Shown one piece after another: positions 18,229-26,514 of a DNA stretch of 64,000 nucleotides. The notes beneath the pieces are model-generated. The model was not told the DNA's origin, did not search any database, and saw only the letters and a list, made by a program, of their open reading frames with translations. Numbering within the stretch: the stretch's first letter is position 1; the number at the start of each line of letters is the position of its first letter. Both the position numbers and the translations under genes were made by a program. The stretch is from Sphingobacterium sp. PCS056 (GTDB lineage Bacteria > Bacteroidota > Bacteroidia > Sphingobacteriales > Sphingobacteriaceae): assembly GCF_023273895.1 (NCBI RefSeq), contig NZ_CP096883.1:3162001-3226000 (forward strand), given 5' to 3'.

Positions 18229-18609
18229 AGTGAAAGACTGTTGATATGCGATGTCGATTATTTTTGTGAAATCGGTCTAAAAAAATATGGACTCCTTTTA
18301 AAAAATATTTTGAATAGCGATCTCAGGAACTAAGTTACAAATAAATAGTTTGTCCGTACTTAGATACTTTTAAATGTAGAAGAACAATAATTTTTACACA
18401 ATAAAGAATATCATATACACTATTTTGGATAATTAGATTGGATTGTCTAATGTGCTATTTAAAAATTAAATAAAGATATATGAGATGTTATTTATGTTTT
18501 ACACAAGATATCTATAATGAGGATAAATTTTTGAAAGTACTTGATCAAGTATTATAGATAGAATTGTTGAGAATAAATGGACTCGTTCGTTCGGATAGAT
18601 CATTTAAAA
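18229..18609. other. Intergenic region, no gene seen
   Basis: Very AT-rich sequence upstream of the glutathione peroxidase gene. No convincing coding frame or RNA was seen; promoter signals for the peroxidase gene must lie at the left end. Confidence 0.4.
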
Positions 18610-18652
18610 CAGAAAAAGGAGAAGTATACCTGTTTCCTTCTCCCTTTCTGTT
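18610..18652 (-). terminator. Terminator after the MdaB/YgiN/aldo-keto reductase operon
   Basis: Hairpin with about 14 paired bases: ACAGAAA plus GGAGAAG on the left arm, CTTCTCC plus TTTCTGT on the right. On the minus strand it ends in TTTTAAA, 28 bp after the reductase stop. Confidence 0.6.
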
Positions 18653-18679
18653 GTACTTGAATGTAATACCCTTTAAAAA

Positions 18680-19663
18680 TTAAAGCTTTGAAAGCTGATT
18701 ATTGATGATCATTAATTCTTCTGAACTGAGATTGATGTCCATGGCTTTAGCATTGGCAATAGACTGCTCAGCATTTCGAGAACCTGCCAACACAACAGTT
18801 ATTGCAGGTTGAATCGTTGTCCATCGTAATACTAATTGAGCTACAGATACTTTCTTATTTTCAGCAATAGGCTCAAGTGATGTGATTAAATTCTTTACTT
18901 TTTCAAGATTAAATTGAGAAAAATATTCTTTACGATGATCATTTTCTTTTAATTTACTTTCATTAAAATATTTACCCGTTAACAAACCTCGTTCCATGGG
19001 ACTGTAAACGATGATTCATGTTTTGGTATCTAGCGCATAAGGTACTATATCATGCTCAATACCACGATTGAGCATACTATAGGAAACTTGATTACTAGCT
19101 AATTGGATTGTTTCTGACGCCTCTTTTAATTGTGCTATGTCGTAATTACAAACTCCGGCAGCGCGTATTTTTCCTTGTTCAATAAGTAGCTCCAAAGCCT
19201 CCATAGTTTCGCTGATGGGAGTTGTCGAATCTGGCCAATGTACTTGTAGGAGGTCGATGTAATCCGTTCCCAAGCGTTTGAGACTTTCTTCAAGTTCCTT
19301 AATAATATGGGCTTTGGACGTGTACCTAAACACAGGAACAACTTTTCCCTGTTCTTCTGCGTCAAAGAAAAAATCGCCTTTACCACGATTACTACCATCC
19401 CAAACTAATCCAAATTTAGTCAATAACTGTATTTTTGATCTATCTTTTCCTTTGATGGCGTCACCGATCATTTCTTCGCTCAAACCAAACCCATAGAATG
19501 GAGCAGTATCGATACTGCTAACACCATAATCAAGTGATGCATGTATGGCAGCAATAGAATCTTTCTTTTCATTTCCGCCCCACATATTTCCTCCAATAGC
19601 AAATGCTCCGTAAGTGATTGCTGATAATTCTAGAGCTGTATTTCCTAATCTTCTATATTCCAT
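18680..19663 (-). pseudogene. Aldo/keto reductase interrupted by an in-frame stop
   Basis: The frame from ATG 19663 encodes a YdjG/YajO-type aldo/keto reductase: MEYRRLGNTALELSAITYG, the Asp/Tyr pair in SIDTAPFYGFG, the Lys in LLTKFGL, and the His in LLQVHWPD. Codon 216 (19016-19018) is TGA. The same frame continues without a shift as IIVYSPMERGLLTGKYF to a stop at 18680, giving 327 codons, the normal family length. Intact relatives usually have Gly here (G-I-I-x-Y-S-P-M-x-x-G), so GGA to TGA is a one-base change. The second half carries cofactor-binding residues (VLAGSRNAEQ), so the truncated product should be inactive. It is either a recent nonsense mutation or a base-call error. Confidence 0.85.
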
Positions 19664-19675
19664 GATGTTCTTTTT

Positions 19676-19963
19676 TTAAATTAATGCTGTAATCAAGATC
19701 GTGGGGGGCTCCTGTAATTTTTCTTCTATCAATTTACCAAATGCTTGAATATAGGGTTGTCGGTTGTGATTGTCTAGACCCGCTTTTGATTTCCAAATCT
19801 CGTAGAAGGTAAACAGATTATCATCATCAATAGCTTGATGTAAGCTGTATAATTCACATGCTTCTTCTTGACGTGTTTCTTCAACCATATGTTGTAATAC
19901 AGAAAGGACTTTATCCTTACACTCGCCTTTTGCCTTGATGATGGCTGTTAAATAAATTTTCAT
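19676..19963 (-). CDS. Putative quinol monooxygenase (ABM domain, YgiN-like)
   Basis: 95 residues forming a single antibiotic-biosynthesis-monooxygenase ferredoxin-like domain: VLQHMVEETRQEEACELYSLHQ and FTFYEIWKSKAGLDNHN, with the usual C-terminal LIEEKL helix. Members such as YgiN act on quinols without a cofactor. The start overlaps the MdaB stop by 4 bp (ATGA), so translation is coupled. The mdaB-ygiN neighbourhood also exists in enterobacteria, supporting a shared quinone redox role. The broken aldo/keto reductase follows after 12 bp. Confidence 0.88.
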   Translation of the reverse strand: MKIYLTAIIKAKGECKDKVLSVLQHMVEETRQEEACELYSLHQAIDDDNLFTFYEIWKSKAGLDNHNRQPYIQAFGKLIEEKLQEPPTILITALI

Positions 19964-20577
19964 GACACTAATTTTTCTGTTACTATTTCTGTGAACACTT
20001 TTTCAAGATGATTTTCATAAGCTTGCATATCGCGTAAAATGTCAGCATTTTTTTCAACATCATGAAAGTGAAAACTCTCTAATTTTTCTAGTGATGCAAA
20101 TGCATTCATGCGATGGAAACCAAATAGCGGTCCCTCGTCTACACTGGTTTGATTGAAAAACTCTCCGGGTAATGTAAAAGCTGTTTTAGGTGCATTCCAG
20201 CTGGATGTAACCATGTATTTTCTGCCCTGTAACATGCCTCCAGTCCCATAGTCGATGTCAGGGTTTTCGGAACGTCTTCCATCATTTCTATAAATTCCTT
20301 TTCCATGACCTGCTGTAAATACCTCGTCAATATATGTTTTAAAACCATTTGGAACCTGAAACCACCACATCGGAGTGTGATAGATAATATAATCTGCCCA
20401 AACAAATTTCTCCACTTCTGTGTCTTTGTCGTATCCTTCGGATATCGTTGTCACTTTTACCTCCACATCCATAAACTTTTCAAAAAAAGCAACTGTATGA
20501 TGCGAGACTGTTTTATTGAACCGTCCGCTTGAATGCGCGAATGATTGTCCGGCGTTGATAATTAATATATTTTTCAT
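19960..20577 (-). CDS. mdaB: NAD(P)H-dependent quinone oxidoreductase, MdaB-like
   Basis: 205 residues with a flavodoxin-like fold. The FAD-binding N-terminus (IINAGQSFAHSSGRFN) and the quinone-site segments YHTPMWWFQVPNGFKTYIDE and TSSWNAPKTAF match the modulator of drug activity B family. The enzyme reduces quinones by two electrons, avoiding semiquinone radicals. It is the first gene of the operon mdaB, ygiN-like, aldo/keto reductase, and is divergent from a LysR regulator. The intergenic region carries repeated palindromes, which suggests control by that regulator. Confidence 0.92.
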   Translation of the reverse strand: MKNILIINAGQSFAHSSGRFNKTVSHHTVAFFEKFMDVEVKVTTISEGYDKDTEVEKFVWADYIIYHTPMWWFQVPNGFKTYIDEVFTAGHGKGIYRNDGRRSENPDIDYGTGGMLQGRKYMVTSSWNAPKTAFTLPGEFFNQTSVDEGPLFGFHRMNAFASLEKLESFHFHDVEKNADILRDMQAYENHLEKVFTEIVTEKLVS

Positions 20578-20730
20578 ATGTAAATGAATTGTATTTTAAT
20601 GTGTATATGGAATATCCAGATTACTTTCATTGCTATTTGGCTATCGTGAATATTTCATTTTATTTTAAATTTCTGTTACAAAGGTATTGGGCTTTGTATT
20701 ATTATAGAAATAGGATAAATTATAGTTAAC

Positions 20731-20968
20731 TATCATATTTATGATACTTTTGCTTTCAGTTGCTACTTTGTAAGAGTTGCCGTGTTCAATAGGGGCGATT
20801 GTGAGCAATAAAGGTTTATTAACCAGCGTGGTGTTCTTTTAATATTCTTAAAAAGAGTGAATTATATTGGTGGAAGAATGCGGGTTTTTCATATATATGA
20901 TTTTTTATATCGGTCGCGATTTATCATTTTTATGATACTTTTAGTATTTTTACATCATATTTTTGATA
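20731..20968. promoter_or_regulatory. Three operator-like palindromes between mdaB and the LysR gene
   Basis: Two near-identical sites have TATCAT and ATGATA arms around a 4-base T/A spacer: 20731-20746 and 20922-20937, both followed by CTTTT. A third, looser ATCAT...TGATA site is at 20954-20968, directly before the LysR start. The TATCAT-N4-ATGATA form fits a LysR-type half-site pair. Binding by the adjacent LysR protein is inference. Confidence 0.55.
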
Positions 20969-20970
20969 CT

Positions 20971-21870
20971 ATGGTTAATTTAGAATGGTATCGCACGTTT
21001 AAAGCGATCTATAAGACAGGGACATTAACAGGTGCTGCGGAAATCTTATTTATTTCGCAACCTGGTGTTAGTTTGCATCTAAGTTCGCTGGAAACCTATG
21101 TTGGAAATAAATTGTTTGACCGTACAGGTCGTAAAATGATACCAACAGAACATGGAAAAGTATTATTTAATGCGTTGGTCGAGCCTTTAACAAAACTCGA
21201 GGAGGTAGAGAAAAACTTTCAGCGGTCAACAGAGAAACATATCCCGACAATAAGTGTAGGTATGTGTTTTGAAACTTTTCAGATTACTTTGGAACAGTAT
21301 GTCTCGACACTTCCTTTTAATCTGATTATCAGTTTTGGAGAGTATCCTGAGATGCTTGATCAACTGGACAAAGGTATTTTAGATTTGATCATCACCCCTA
21401 AAAAGGGGGTGTCTGCTAATATTGAACATGAACCGTTTTCATATGAAAAAATCGTGCTGGTAGGGGGAAAGGAGGTCGATACTGAGGCTTTTAAAGAGGT
21501 ACTGAAAACAAAAAATAAGGGTTTTATTGAGGAGTGGCTGAAGCAGCAGAAGTGGTATGGCACAACTGGTGATATGGAACATCTTTTTAATTTTTGGAAC
21601 TTAAATTTTGGTAAAAAGCCAGATTTTAGACCCAACTATATTGTTCCCAATCTCAATTCAATTGTGCGTTGTCTAAGTGCTGGAACTGGTTTAGCTGTAG
21701 TCCCAGATTTTTTATGTCACAGCGAGATTGATAACGGAAGTATACAACTGATCTGGGAAGGGGATAAAAAGTTGAAAAACACTCTATATTTCGGCAATCG
21801 GAAAAAAACTGTTCATCACGACGAGATTGATCATATCAAAGTATTATTCAGAAAAGTAATGGCAAGATAA
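20971..21870 (+). CDS. LysR family transcriptional regulator
   Basis: 299 residues from the ATG at 20971. The open frame reaches a GTG at 20857, but the extra 38 residues are hydrophobic, unlike a LysR start, and cover the operator-like repeats. The N-terminal winged HTH is typical: YRTFKAIYKTGTLTGAAEIL, then SQPGVSLHLSSLETYVGNKLF. The C-terminal part is a periplasmic-binding-like effector domain. It is divergently placed from mdaB and probably regulates that operon and itself, likely in response to quinones or electrophiles (inference by analogy with redox-sensing LysR proteins next to mdaB). Confidence 0.9.
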   Translation: MVNLEWYRTFKAIYKTGTLTGAAEILFISQPGVSLHLSSLETYVGNKLFDRTGRKMIPTEHGKVLFNALVEPLTKLEEVEKNFQRSTEKHIPTISVGMCFETFQITLEQYVSTLPFNLIISFGEYPEMLDQLDKGILDLIITPKKGVSANIEHEPFSYEKIVLVGGKEVDTEAFKEVLKTKNKGFIEEWLKQQKWYGTTGDMEHLFNFWNLNFGKKPDFRPNYIVPNLNSIVRCLSAGTGLAVVPDFLCHSEIDNGSIQLIWEGDKKLKNTLYFGNRKKTVHHDEIDHIKVLFRKVMAR

Positions 21871-22060
21871 TTGTGATTTTTTCCATCATTAGGAACTCTA
21901 TTAATGGATAGATAAAGAATAGGCGGTCGATTTGTTTGTAAGAAATTAAGTAAGATTAACATCATGGATTTATGTATACTATGATTGGTGAAATTAAAAA
22001 GCTAGGTAGATCATCCTTATTTTGATTCATACCATAAAAACTGATTTTTATAGAATAGAA

Positions 22061-23050
22061 ATGAAAAAAGAGCAGATCACATGGGGGATTATTGGATGTG
22101 GTGATGTAACGGAAAAAAAGAGCGGACCAGCCTTCAATAAAGTCAGAAATAGTCAGTTGTTAGCTGTCATGCGGAGGGATGGCAAAAAAGCAGCAGACTA
22201 TGCACGTCGGCATCAGGTTCCATTGTGGTATGATGATGTGAATCAGTTATTACTGAATTCCGAGATTAATGCCATTTATATCGCTACACCGCCTTCTTCA
22301 CATCTTGAATATGCTATCAAGGCATTGAAACATGGTAAAGCAGTTTATATTGAAAAACCAGTTACGCTCAATGCAGATGAGGCGACATGTCTGGCAGCCG
22401 CTGTTGAGCAATATCAAGGTAAGCTTGTCGTTGCTCACTATCGAAGACAACTTCCTATGTTTCTCAAAATTAAAGAAATCATTACGCAAGGTGTGATCGG
22501 TGATATAAGACTTGTAGATTTACGTCTATGGCAATCTAGATCTCCTGATTTAGTTACTCAAGATCCATCAAACTGGCGTACAAATCCAGCAATTTCAGGT
22601 GGAGGATATTTTTTTGACCTTTCGCCACACCAACTAGATCTAATGCTTTATTTCTTTGGAAAACCGCTGTCCTATTCGGGTTTTAGTCAGGTTCAAAATC
22701 CTCATAACAATGACGTCGCAGATCAAACTATAGGAACGATATTATTTGATCATAAAATTGTATTTAATGGAAGTTGGAATTTTAATGTATCGAAATCCGA
22801 TAATGTGGATACTTGTGAGGTAATAGGTGAGTTAGGTAGCTTAAAATTTTCAATATTCGGCAATAAGATCACTTTAAAAGGGTGCGAAGGAGAGCGTGAA
22901 ATTTTCTTTACACATCCCGAAAACATCCAACATCCGATGATTGATAATACTGTAAATTACTTTTTAGGGAAGGGGACAAATCCAAGTTCAATAGAAGAGG
23001 CAGTTACATTAATGCAGATGATTGATACATTTGCGGTAGTCTATCATTGA
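22061..23050 (+). CDS. Gfo/Idh/MocA family oxidoreductase
   Basis: 329 residues from ATG 22061; a TTG start at 22022 is unlikely. The Rossmann motif is WGIIGCGDVTE. The family signature EKPVTLNADEA (Lys of the E-K-P) follows at about residues 97-107, and the C-terminal domain has GGGYFFDLSPHQLDLMLYFFG, holding the catalytic His. It is an NAD(P)-dependent sugar or inositol dehydrogenase of unknown substrate. It has no signal peptide, so it is cytosolic. It stands alone and ends near a bidirectional hairpin. Confidence 0.9.
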   Translation: MKKEQITWGIIGCGDVTEKKSGPAFNKVRNSQLLAVMRRDGKKAADYARRHQVPLWYDDVNQLLLNSEINAIYIATPPSSHLEYAIKALKHGKAVYIEKPVTLNADEATCLAAAVEQYQGKLVVAHYRRQLPMFLKIKEIITQGVIGDIRLVDLRLWQSRSPDLVTQDPSNWRTNPAISGGGYFFDLSPHQLDLMLYFFGKPLSYSGFSQVQNPHNNDVADQTIGTILFDHKIVFNGSWNFNVSKSDNVDTCEVIGELGSLKFSIFGNKITLKGCEGEREIFFTHPENIQHPMIDNTVNYFLGKGTNPSSIEEAVTLMQMIDTFAVVYH

Positions 23051-23183
23051 TTTTCTGATTCTAAGCCGTTCTGTTGAATAATTTTATTGATTATTTTTTG
23101 ATAAACATCTAACCTTAAATACAATTAAATAAGTTTAATTAGAAGGATGAGCTGCCTACCTTTTACATGTCTACTAAGTTTAA

Positions 23184-23226
23184 AAAAAATAGGAACCGAC
23201 CTTGAAAGGGTAGATTCCTATTTTTT
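23184..23226. terminator. Bidirectional terminator
   Basis: 12-bp stem AAAAAATAGGAA/TTCCTATTTTTT (23184-23195, 23215-23226) between the convergent Gfo/Idh oxidoreductase and the gene at 23246-23647. It has a T-run on both strands. Confidence 0.8.
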
Positions 23227-23245
23227 ATGTTTTGTCAATAACTAA

Positions 23246-23647
23246 TTAAGCAACATCGATAGTAGCTTGAATAGTTTTTGTTATTGCATCCAATAATACT
23301 TCTTTGTAAGCCATGAAATGAATCTGACGATCTACTTCTTCTGACAATTTTAAAGCAGTTTTTGCTGTTTTTACTGCTTGTAATTCATTTAAATAAAGGC
23401 TGTTAAACGTTTCAGTATCTTTATTTTTAAGTATCCTTATCGTGTGAGAATATTGCTCAAATATATCCGTTATGATAGCTAAATTAGCACTATCAAAGTG
23501 TTGAAGTTCAATTGTTTTTTCAGAAAGCTTCTCAAGCTTTTTTCTTTCTTTTGCGTAACCCATAATAGTTGCGAAGATACTGAATTTTATACATCTATTT
23601 GCACTATAAATAGAATACATACCTTGTATATTTACTGCATCATTCAT
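23246..23647 (-). CDS. Hypothetical helical protein, unrecognised
   Basis: 133 residues from ATG 23647. The first 28 residues are Cys/Ser rich and unlike the rest. An internal ATG at residue 29 (MGYAKERKKLEKLSEK, 23563) may be the true start, giving 105 residues. From there the protein is almost entirely charged, probably alpha-helical (ERKKLEKLSEKTIE, KTAKTALKLSEEVDRQ), like a small helical bundle. No cysteine pair, signal peptide or catalytic motif is visible in that part. The stop is 20 bp from a strong bidirectional hairpin, which supports a real 3' end. Function unknown. Confidence 0.55.
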   Translation of the reverse strand: MNDAVNIQGMYSIYSANRCIKFSIFATIMGYAKERKKLEKLSEKTIELQHFDSANLAIITDIFEQYSHTIRILKNKDTETFNSLYLNELQAVKTAKTALKLSEEVDRQIHFMAYKEVLLDAITKTIQATIDVA

Positions 23648-23876
23648 ATTATAATTTCTAAGGTTTAGTTCGTGTACTAAATCTTGAGTATATACTAATT
23701 ACTGTACTTTTTTATCGTATTATAGCATAGACTTAGTTTTGTTCACTGGATTGCTATAACTCATGGCAATATATCTTGCTTTATTTCCTTGAACGATTAT
23801 ACCTGTTAAAAGTCCTTTTGATAAACATTGCAGAAGTGAATACAGATCTTTCACTGATCTTTACTAACAAAATGGC

Positions 23877-24023
23877 TTAAAAGAGGTTTATACTATTGGG
23901 TGTCATCTTCGAACCATAATATAAATAGGTTTGCGCATCGGATGAAAATTTGAGATGATCCACGGTATTCTCTTTTTGCTCATCCAAGTAATTTAATAAA
24001 TGCTTTAGAGAAGTTATACTCAT
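23877..24023 (-). CDS. Small hypothetical protein or gene remnant
   Basis: 48 codons from ATG 24023 to TAA 23877: starts MSITSLKHLLNYLDEQKENT and ends SKMTPNSINLF. Amino acid use is balanced and coding-like, with a short amphipathic N-terminal helix. A second coding-like piece of 28 codons lies upstream on the same strand at 24127-24213 (contains GEKSYIRFWQPMM). The two may be fragments of a decayed gene or one small gene plus noise. No family recognised. Confidence 0.3.
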   Translation of the reverse strand: MSITSLKHLLNYLDEQKENTVDHLKFSSDAQTYLYYGSKMTPNSINLF

Positions 24024-24459
24024 TTGAGCGTTATGATTTTAAATTATAGAATTAGAGCTGTGATTTTAACTGTATTCTTTGCTTTCTGGCACTATTCCTA
24101 GTTAGTTGTATAGAGAAGTAGACAACTTATTTATTCGATTTCGGTACCATCATGGGCTGCCAAAAACGAATATAAGATTTTTCACCTTTCATGGGGGTTA
24201 AATACCTAGTCATTGGTATAAATTCATTCCTTTAATTGAGGTTCTGTGTATTTTAACAATAGACTTCTTGATTTAACTTTGGGTTTAAACGTATAAATAC
24301 TCTTTTTTAAGAATAAAATCGAAAGGATATAGCATACTGTTTGCTCTTTTGTTAACAGCAATCTTGATCAATTGTTTTAATTAATATCAGTATTGCCAGA
24401 TAAAATTAAAGTAAGCGTTAACAGAGATTTATAACAGTACAGCACAAAAATTATCCTTT
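24024..24459. other. Long intergenic region upstream of the sigma factor
   Basis: About 436 bases without a firm gene. It includes the minus-strand 28-codon coding-like stretch at 24127-24213 and must contain the sigma factor promoter at the right end. No RNA structure was identified. Confidence 0.35.
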
Positions 24460-24966
24460 ATGACGAAGACAGAATTTAACACCCAAGTAATTGAGCAAAC
24501 AAATGAGCTCAAGGTTTTTGCAAAACGTTTTACAAATGATCATGACGAGGTCAATGATCTATTGCAAGATACAATGTTGAAAGCGGTTAGCTACTTTCGT
24601 AATTTTCAAGAGGGATCTAATCTAAAAGCTTGGCTTTATACCATTATGCGCAATACTTTTATTAATAATTATAGACGTACCACAAAAAGTCGTTCGTTTA
24701 TTACGACAGAAGACGAAATAAGTACCGCACATCTTCATTATTCGTCGGTTAGAAATGGTGGTGAAGATAAGTTTGTAATGGAAGATATTCAAAGAGCATT
24801 AGGTGAATTAGATGAAGGATTTTATGTGCCGTTTACGATGTTATTCGAAGGTTATAAATATAATGAAATTGCAGAACACCTTAATCTTCCTATTGGTACT
24901 GTAAAAACACGTATTCACATTGCACGTAAAAGATTAAAAGGTACTTTAGCAACCTATAAAAATTAA
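24460..24966 (+). CDS. RNA polymerase sigma factor, ECF (sigma-70 family)
   Basis: 168 residues. Region 2 is visible at about 10-80 (FAKRFTNDHDEVNDLLQDTM, FQEGSNLKAWLYTIMRNTFIN) and region 4 at about 110-165 (GYKYNEIAEHLNLPIGTVKTRIHIARKRL). Regions 1 and 3 are absent, as in ECF factors. No anti-sigma gene is adjacent, and the protein lacks a C-terminal extension, so its control must be elsewhere. Small ECF factors of this kind in Sphingobacteriaceae sit among stress genes, as here. A strong hairpin follows the stop. Confidence 0.92.
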   Translation: MTKTEFNTQVIEQTNELKVFAKRFTNDHDEVNDLLQDTMLKAVSYFRNFQEGSNLKAWLYTIMRNTFINNYRRTTKSRSFITTEDEISTAHLHYSSVRNGGEDKFVMEDIQRALGELDEGFYVPFTMLFEGYKYNEIAEHLNLPIGTVKTRIHIARKRLKGTLATYKN

Positions 24967-24986
24967 ATTAAACTTTTATTAATATA

Positions 24987-25030
24987 ATACAAGGGCTCTC
25001 TAAAATCTAATTTTTGGAGAGCCCTTGTAT
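24987..25030. terminator. Bidirectional terminator between sigma factor and topoisomerase IB
   Basis: 14-bp GC-rich stem (24987-25000 and 25017-25030). Its inner part extends with A/T pairs. It lies between convergent genes 20 and 22 bp from their stops. Confidence 0.75.
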
Positions 25031-25052
25031 TTGGAGCATTGTCCGTTTAAAA

Positions 25053-26096
25053 TTACGCTTCTAATGATTTAATGAATTTTAGCAGACTTTTCTCTGTTGC
25101 ATCACTAGCATCTTTCATTTCTATTTTTTTCTTTAGCTTAGCAAGTATTGTTTTCAATGAACCTGATATATATTGTTTTTGCAAATCAGGATGTATGTAA
25201 TAGTTGCGGGTGACTGTTCTCGTATTGCCCAATTGATCAGCAACATAATCAAGAATATTCAAAAGCATTTTTTTTCGATCACTTTCAATTTCAGAAAATG
25301 GCTGTTGAGCCATCATCATTAAGGCCAAAGAGCAACCTGCCCAGGTTCTAAAATCTTTACAAGTATAATCTTCCTGCATTGCTTTTTTTAAATAAAGATT
25401 TAGATCTCCAGAATCCAGTCTTTGGATTTCACCCTCTTGATCGTAATATTGAAATAGTTCCTGCCCAGGGATATCTTTGAGATTTTTTAACATTTTAGCA
25501 ATTTTTGGTTCTTTGAGATATACCTGCTGTAAGACACCTTTTTTACCTTTGAATTTAAAAAAAATTTCATTACGGTCTATTTTTATATGTCTATTTTTTA
25601 GGGTGGTAAGACCAAAAGACCCATATTCCACTTCGTAAGACTTATTACCAGCACGTATATAAGTAGCATTCATAGTGCAGATTGCGATTGCACAGACTTT
25701 GTCTTTGGTCATCCCTCTTTTACGTAAATCTTTTGTAAGTTGATTGCGCAGTAACTTCATCTTCTTAGCAAAGCCTACTAATCGATCAAATTTTTTGAGA
25801 TTGCGTATACTGGACCAATTTGGGTGATACTTATATTGCTTACGGCCTCGTTGGTCTATTCCAGTAGCTTGTATGTGACCATTTTTGAATTTACATATCC
25901 ATACATTACGCCACGCAGGTGGTATGACCAGTGCTTTTATTCTTTCAATTGTATTTTCGTCTTCAATCAGTCCTTTTTTTGAAAAATAATAAAATTTTCC
26001 ATTTTTTTGTTTGCGAGTGTAACCAGACTCTTTACCAGTTACGTAACGCAGATTTAGCTCCACAGCTGGATGAGGAGAAGAGATTGCTGTTTTCAT
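25053..26096 (-). CDS. DNA topoisomerase IB (poxvirus-like)
   Basis: 347 residues, the normal length of bacterial type IB enzymes. The N-terminal beta domain begins near GYTRKQKNGKFYYFSKKG. The catalytic residues of the C-terminal tyrosine-recombinase-like domain are visible: Arg148 (YIRAGNKSY), the basic KFKGKKG, Arg250 (KDFRTWAG), and the nucleophile Tyr at about 299-300 in TRNYYIHPDL. It relaxes supercoils through a 3'-phosphotyrosine intermediate. It is a single-gene unit, convergent with the sigma factor. These enzymes are patchily distributed in bacteria and often spread by transfer. Confidence 0.92.
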   Translation of the reverse strand: MKTAISSPHPAVELNLRYVTGKESGYTRKQKNGKFYYFSKKGLIEDENTIERIKALVIPPAWRNVWICKFKNGHIQATGIDQRGRKQYKYHPNWSSIRNLKKFDRLVGFAKKMKLLRNQLTKDLRKRGMTKDKVCAIAICTMNATYIRAGNKSYEVEYGSFGLTTLKNRHIKIDRNEIFFKFKGKKGVLQQVYLKEPKIAKMLKNLKDIPGQELFQYYDQEGEIQRLDSGDLNLYLKKAMQEDYTCKDFRTWAGCSLALMMMAQQPFSEIESDRKKMLLNILDYVADQLGNTRTVTRNYYIHPDLQKQYISGSLKTILAKLKKKIEMKDASDATEKSLLKFIKSLEA

Positions 26097-26514
26097 AGAA
26101 AAAATTTATTGTTTTTTGGTAGAATCAAGAATTAAACGCCTCATGTTAAGATTCGCGCGTACTTGTATTATTTTTTAATCATCCTATTTATTATAAATTG
26201 TAGGTTACCGTAGATTTCGTATCCTGTCCTAATTCTCTGGTAATACTTTAAACTAATGAGTGGTCACAATGTTTGGAGAAGTCAGATTTTGCGTATTATT
26301 TGCAGTAGTTTAAGTATTTGTAACAGCTAAATAATTTGAAATTCATTTAATGATTTTTTAGCCTGTATTTCCATTTTGACAAATCTCTACTTTAATGAAA
26401 TACGACCGTTGCCGCTTCTCGATTTCAAAACAGCTTGGTAATAGATAAGTAAAGACCGAACCTTTTTATCTATCATTCGTTATATCAATAGTGTCAATCA
26501 TTAAATTATAGAGT
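26097..26514. other. Intergenic region, no gene seen
   Basis: 418 AT-rich bases between two divergent genes, topoisomerase IB and an aldo/keto reductase. Both promoters should be here. I found no reliable motif, RNA or coding remnant. Confidence 0.4.

Noticed and set aside
19016..19018. TGA in the aldo/keto reductase as a selenocysteine codon
   Set aside because: The family position is normally Gly, no SECIS-like hairpin is seen just after the codon, and the reductase needs no selenium chemistry.
20857..20970. GTG start for the LysR regulator giving 337 residues
   Set aside because: The extension is hydrophobic, unlike LysR N-termini, and would cover the operator-like repeats; the ATG at 20971 fits the HTH start.
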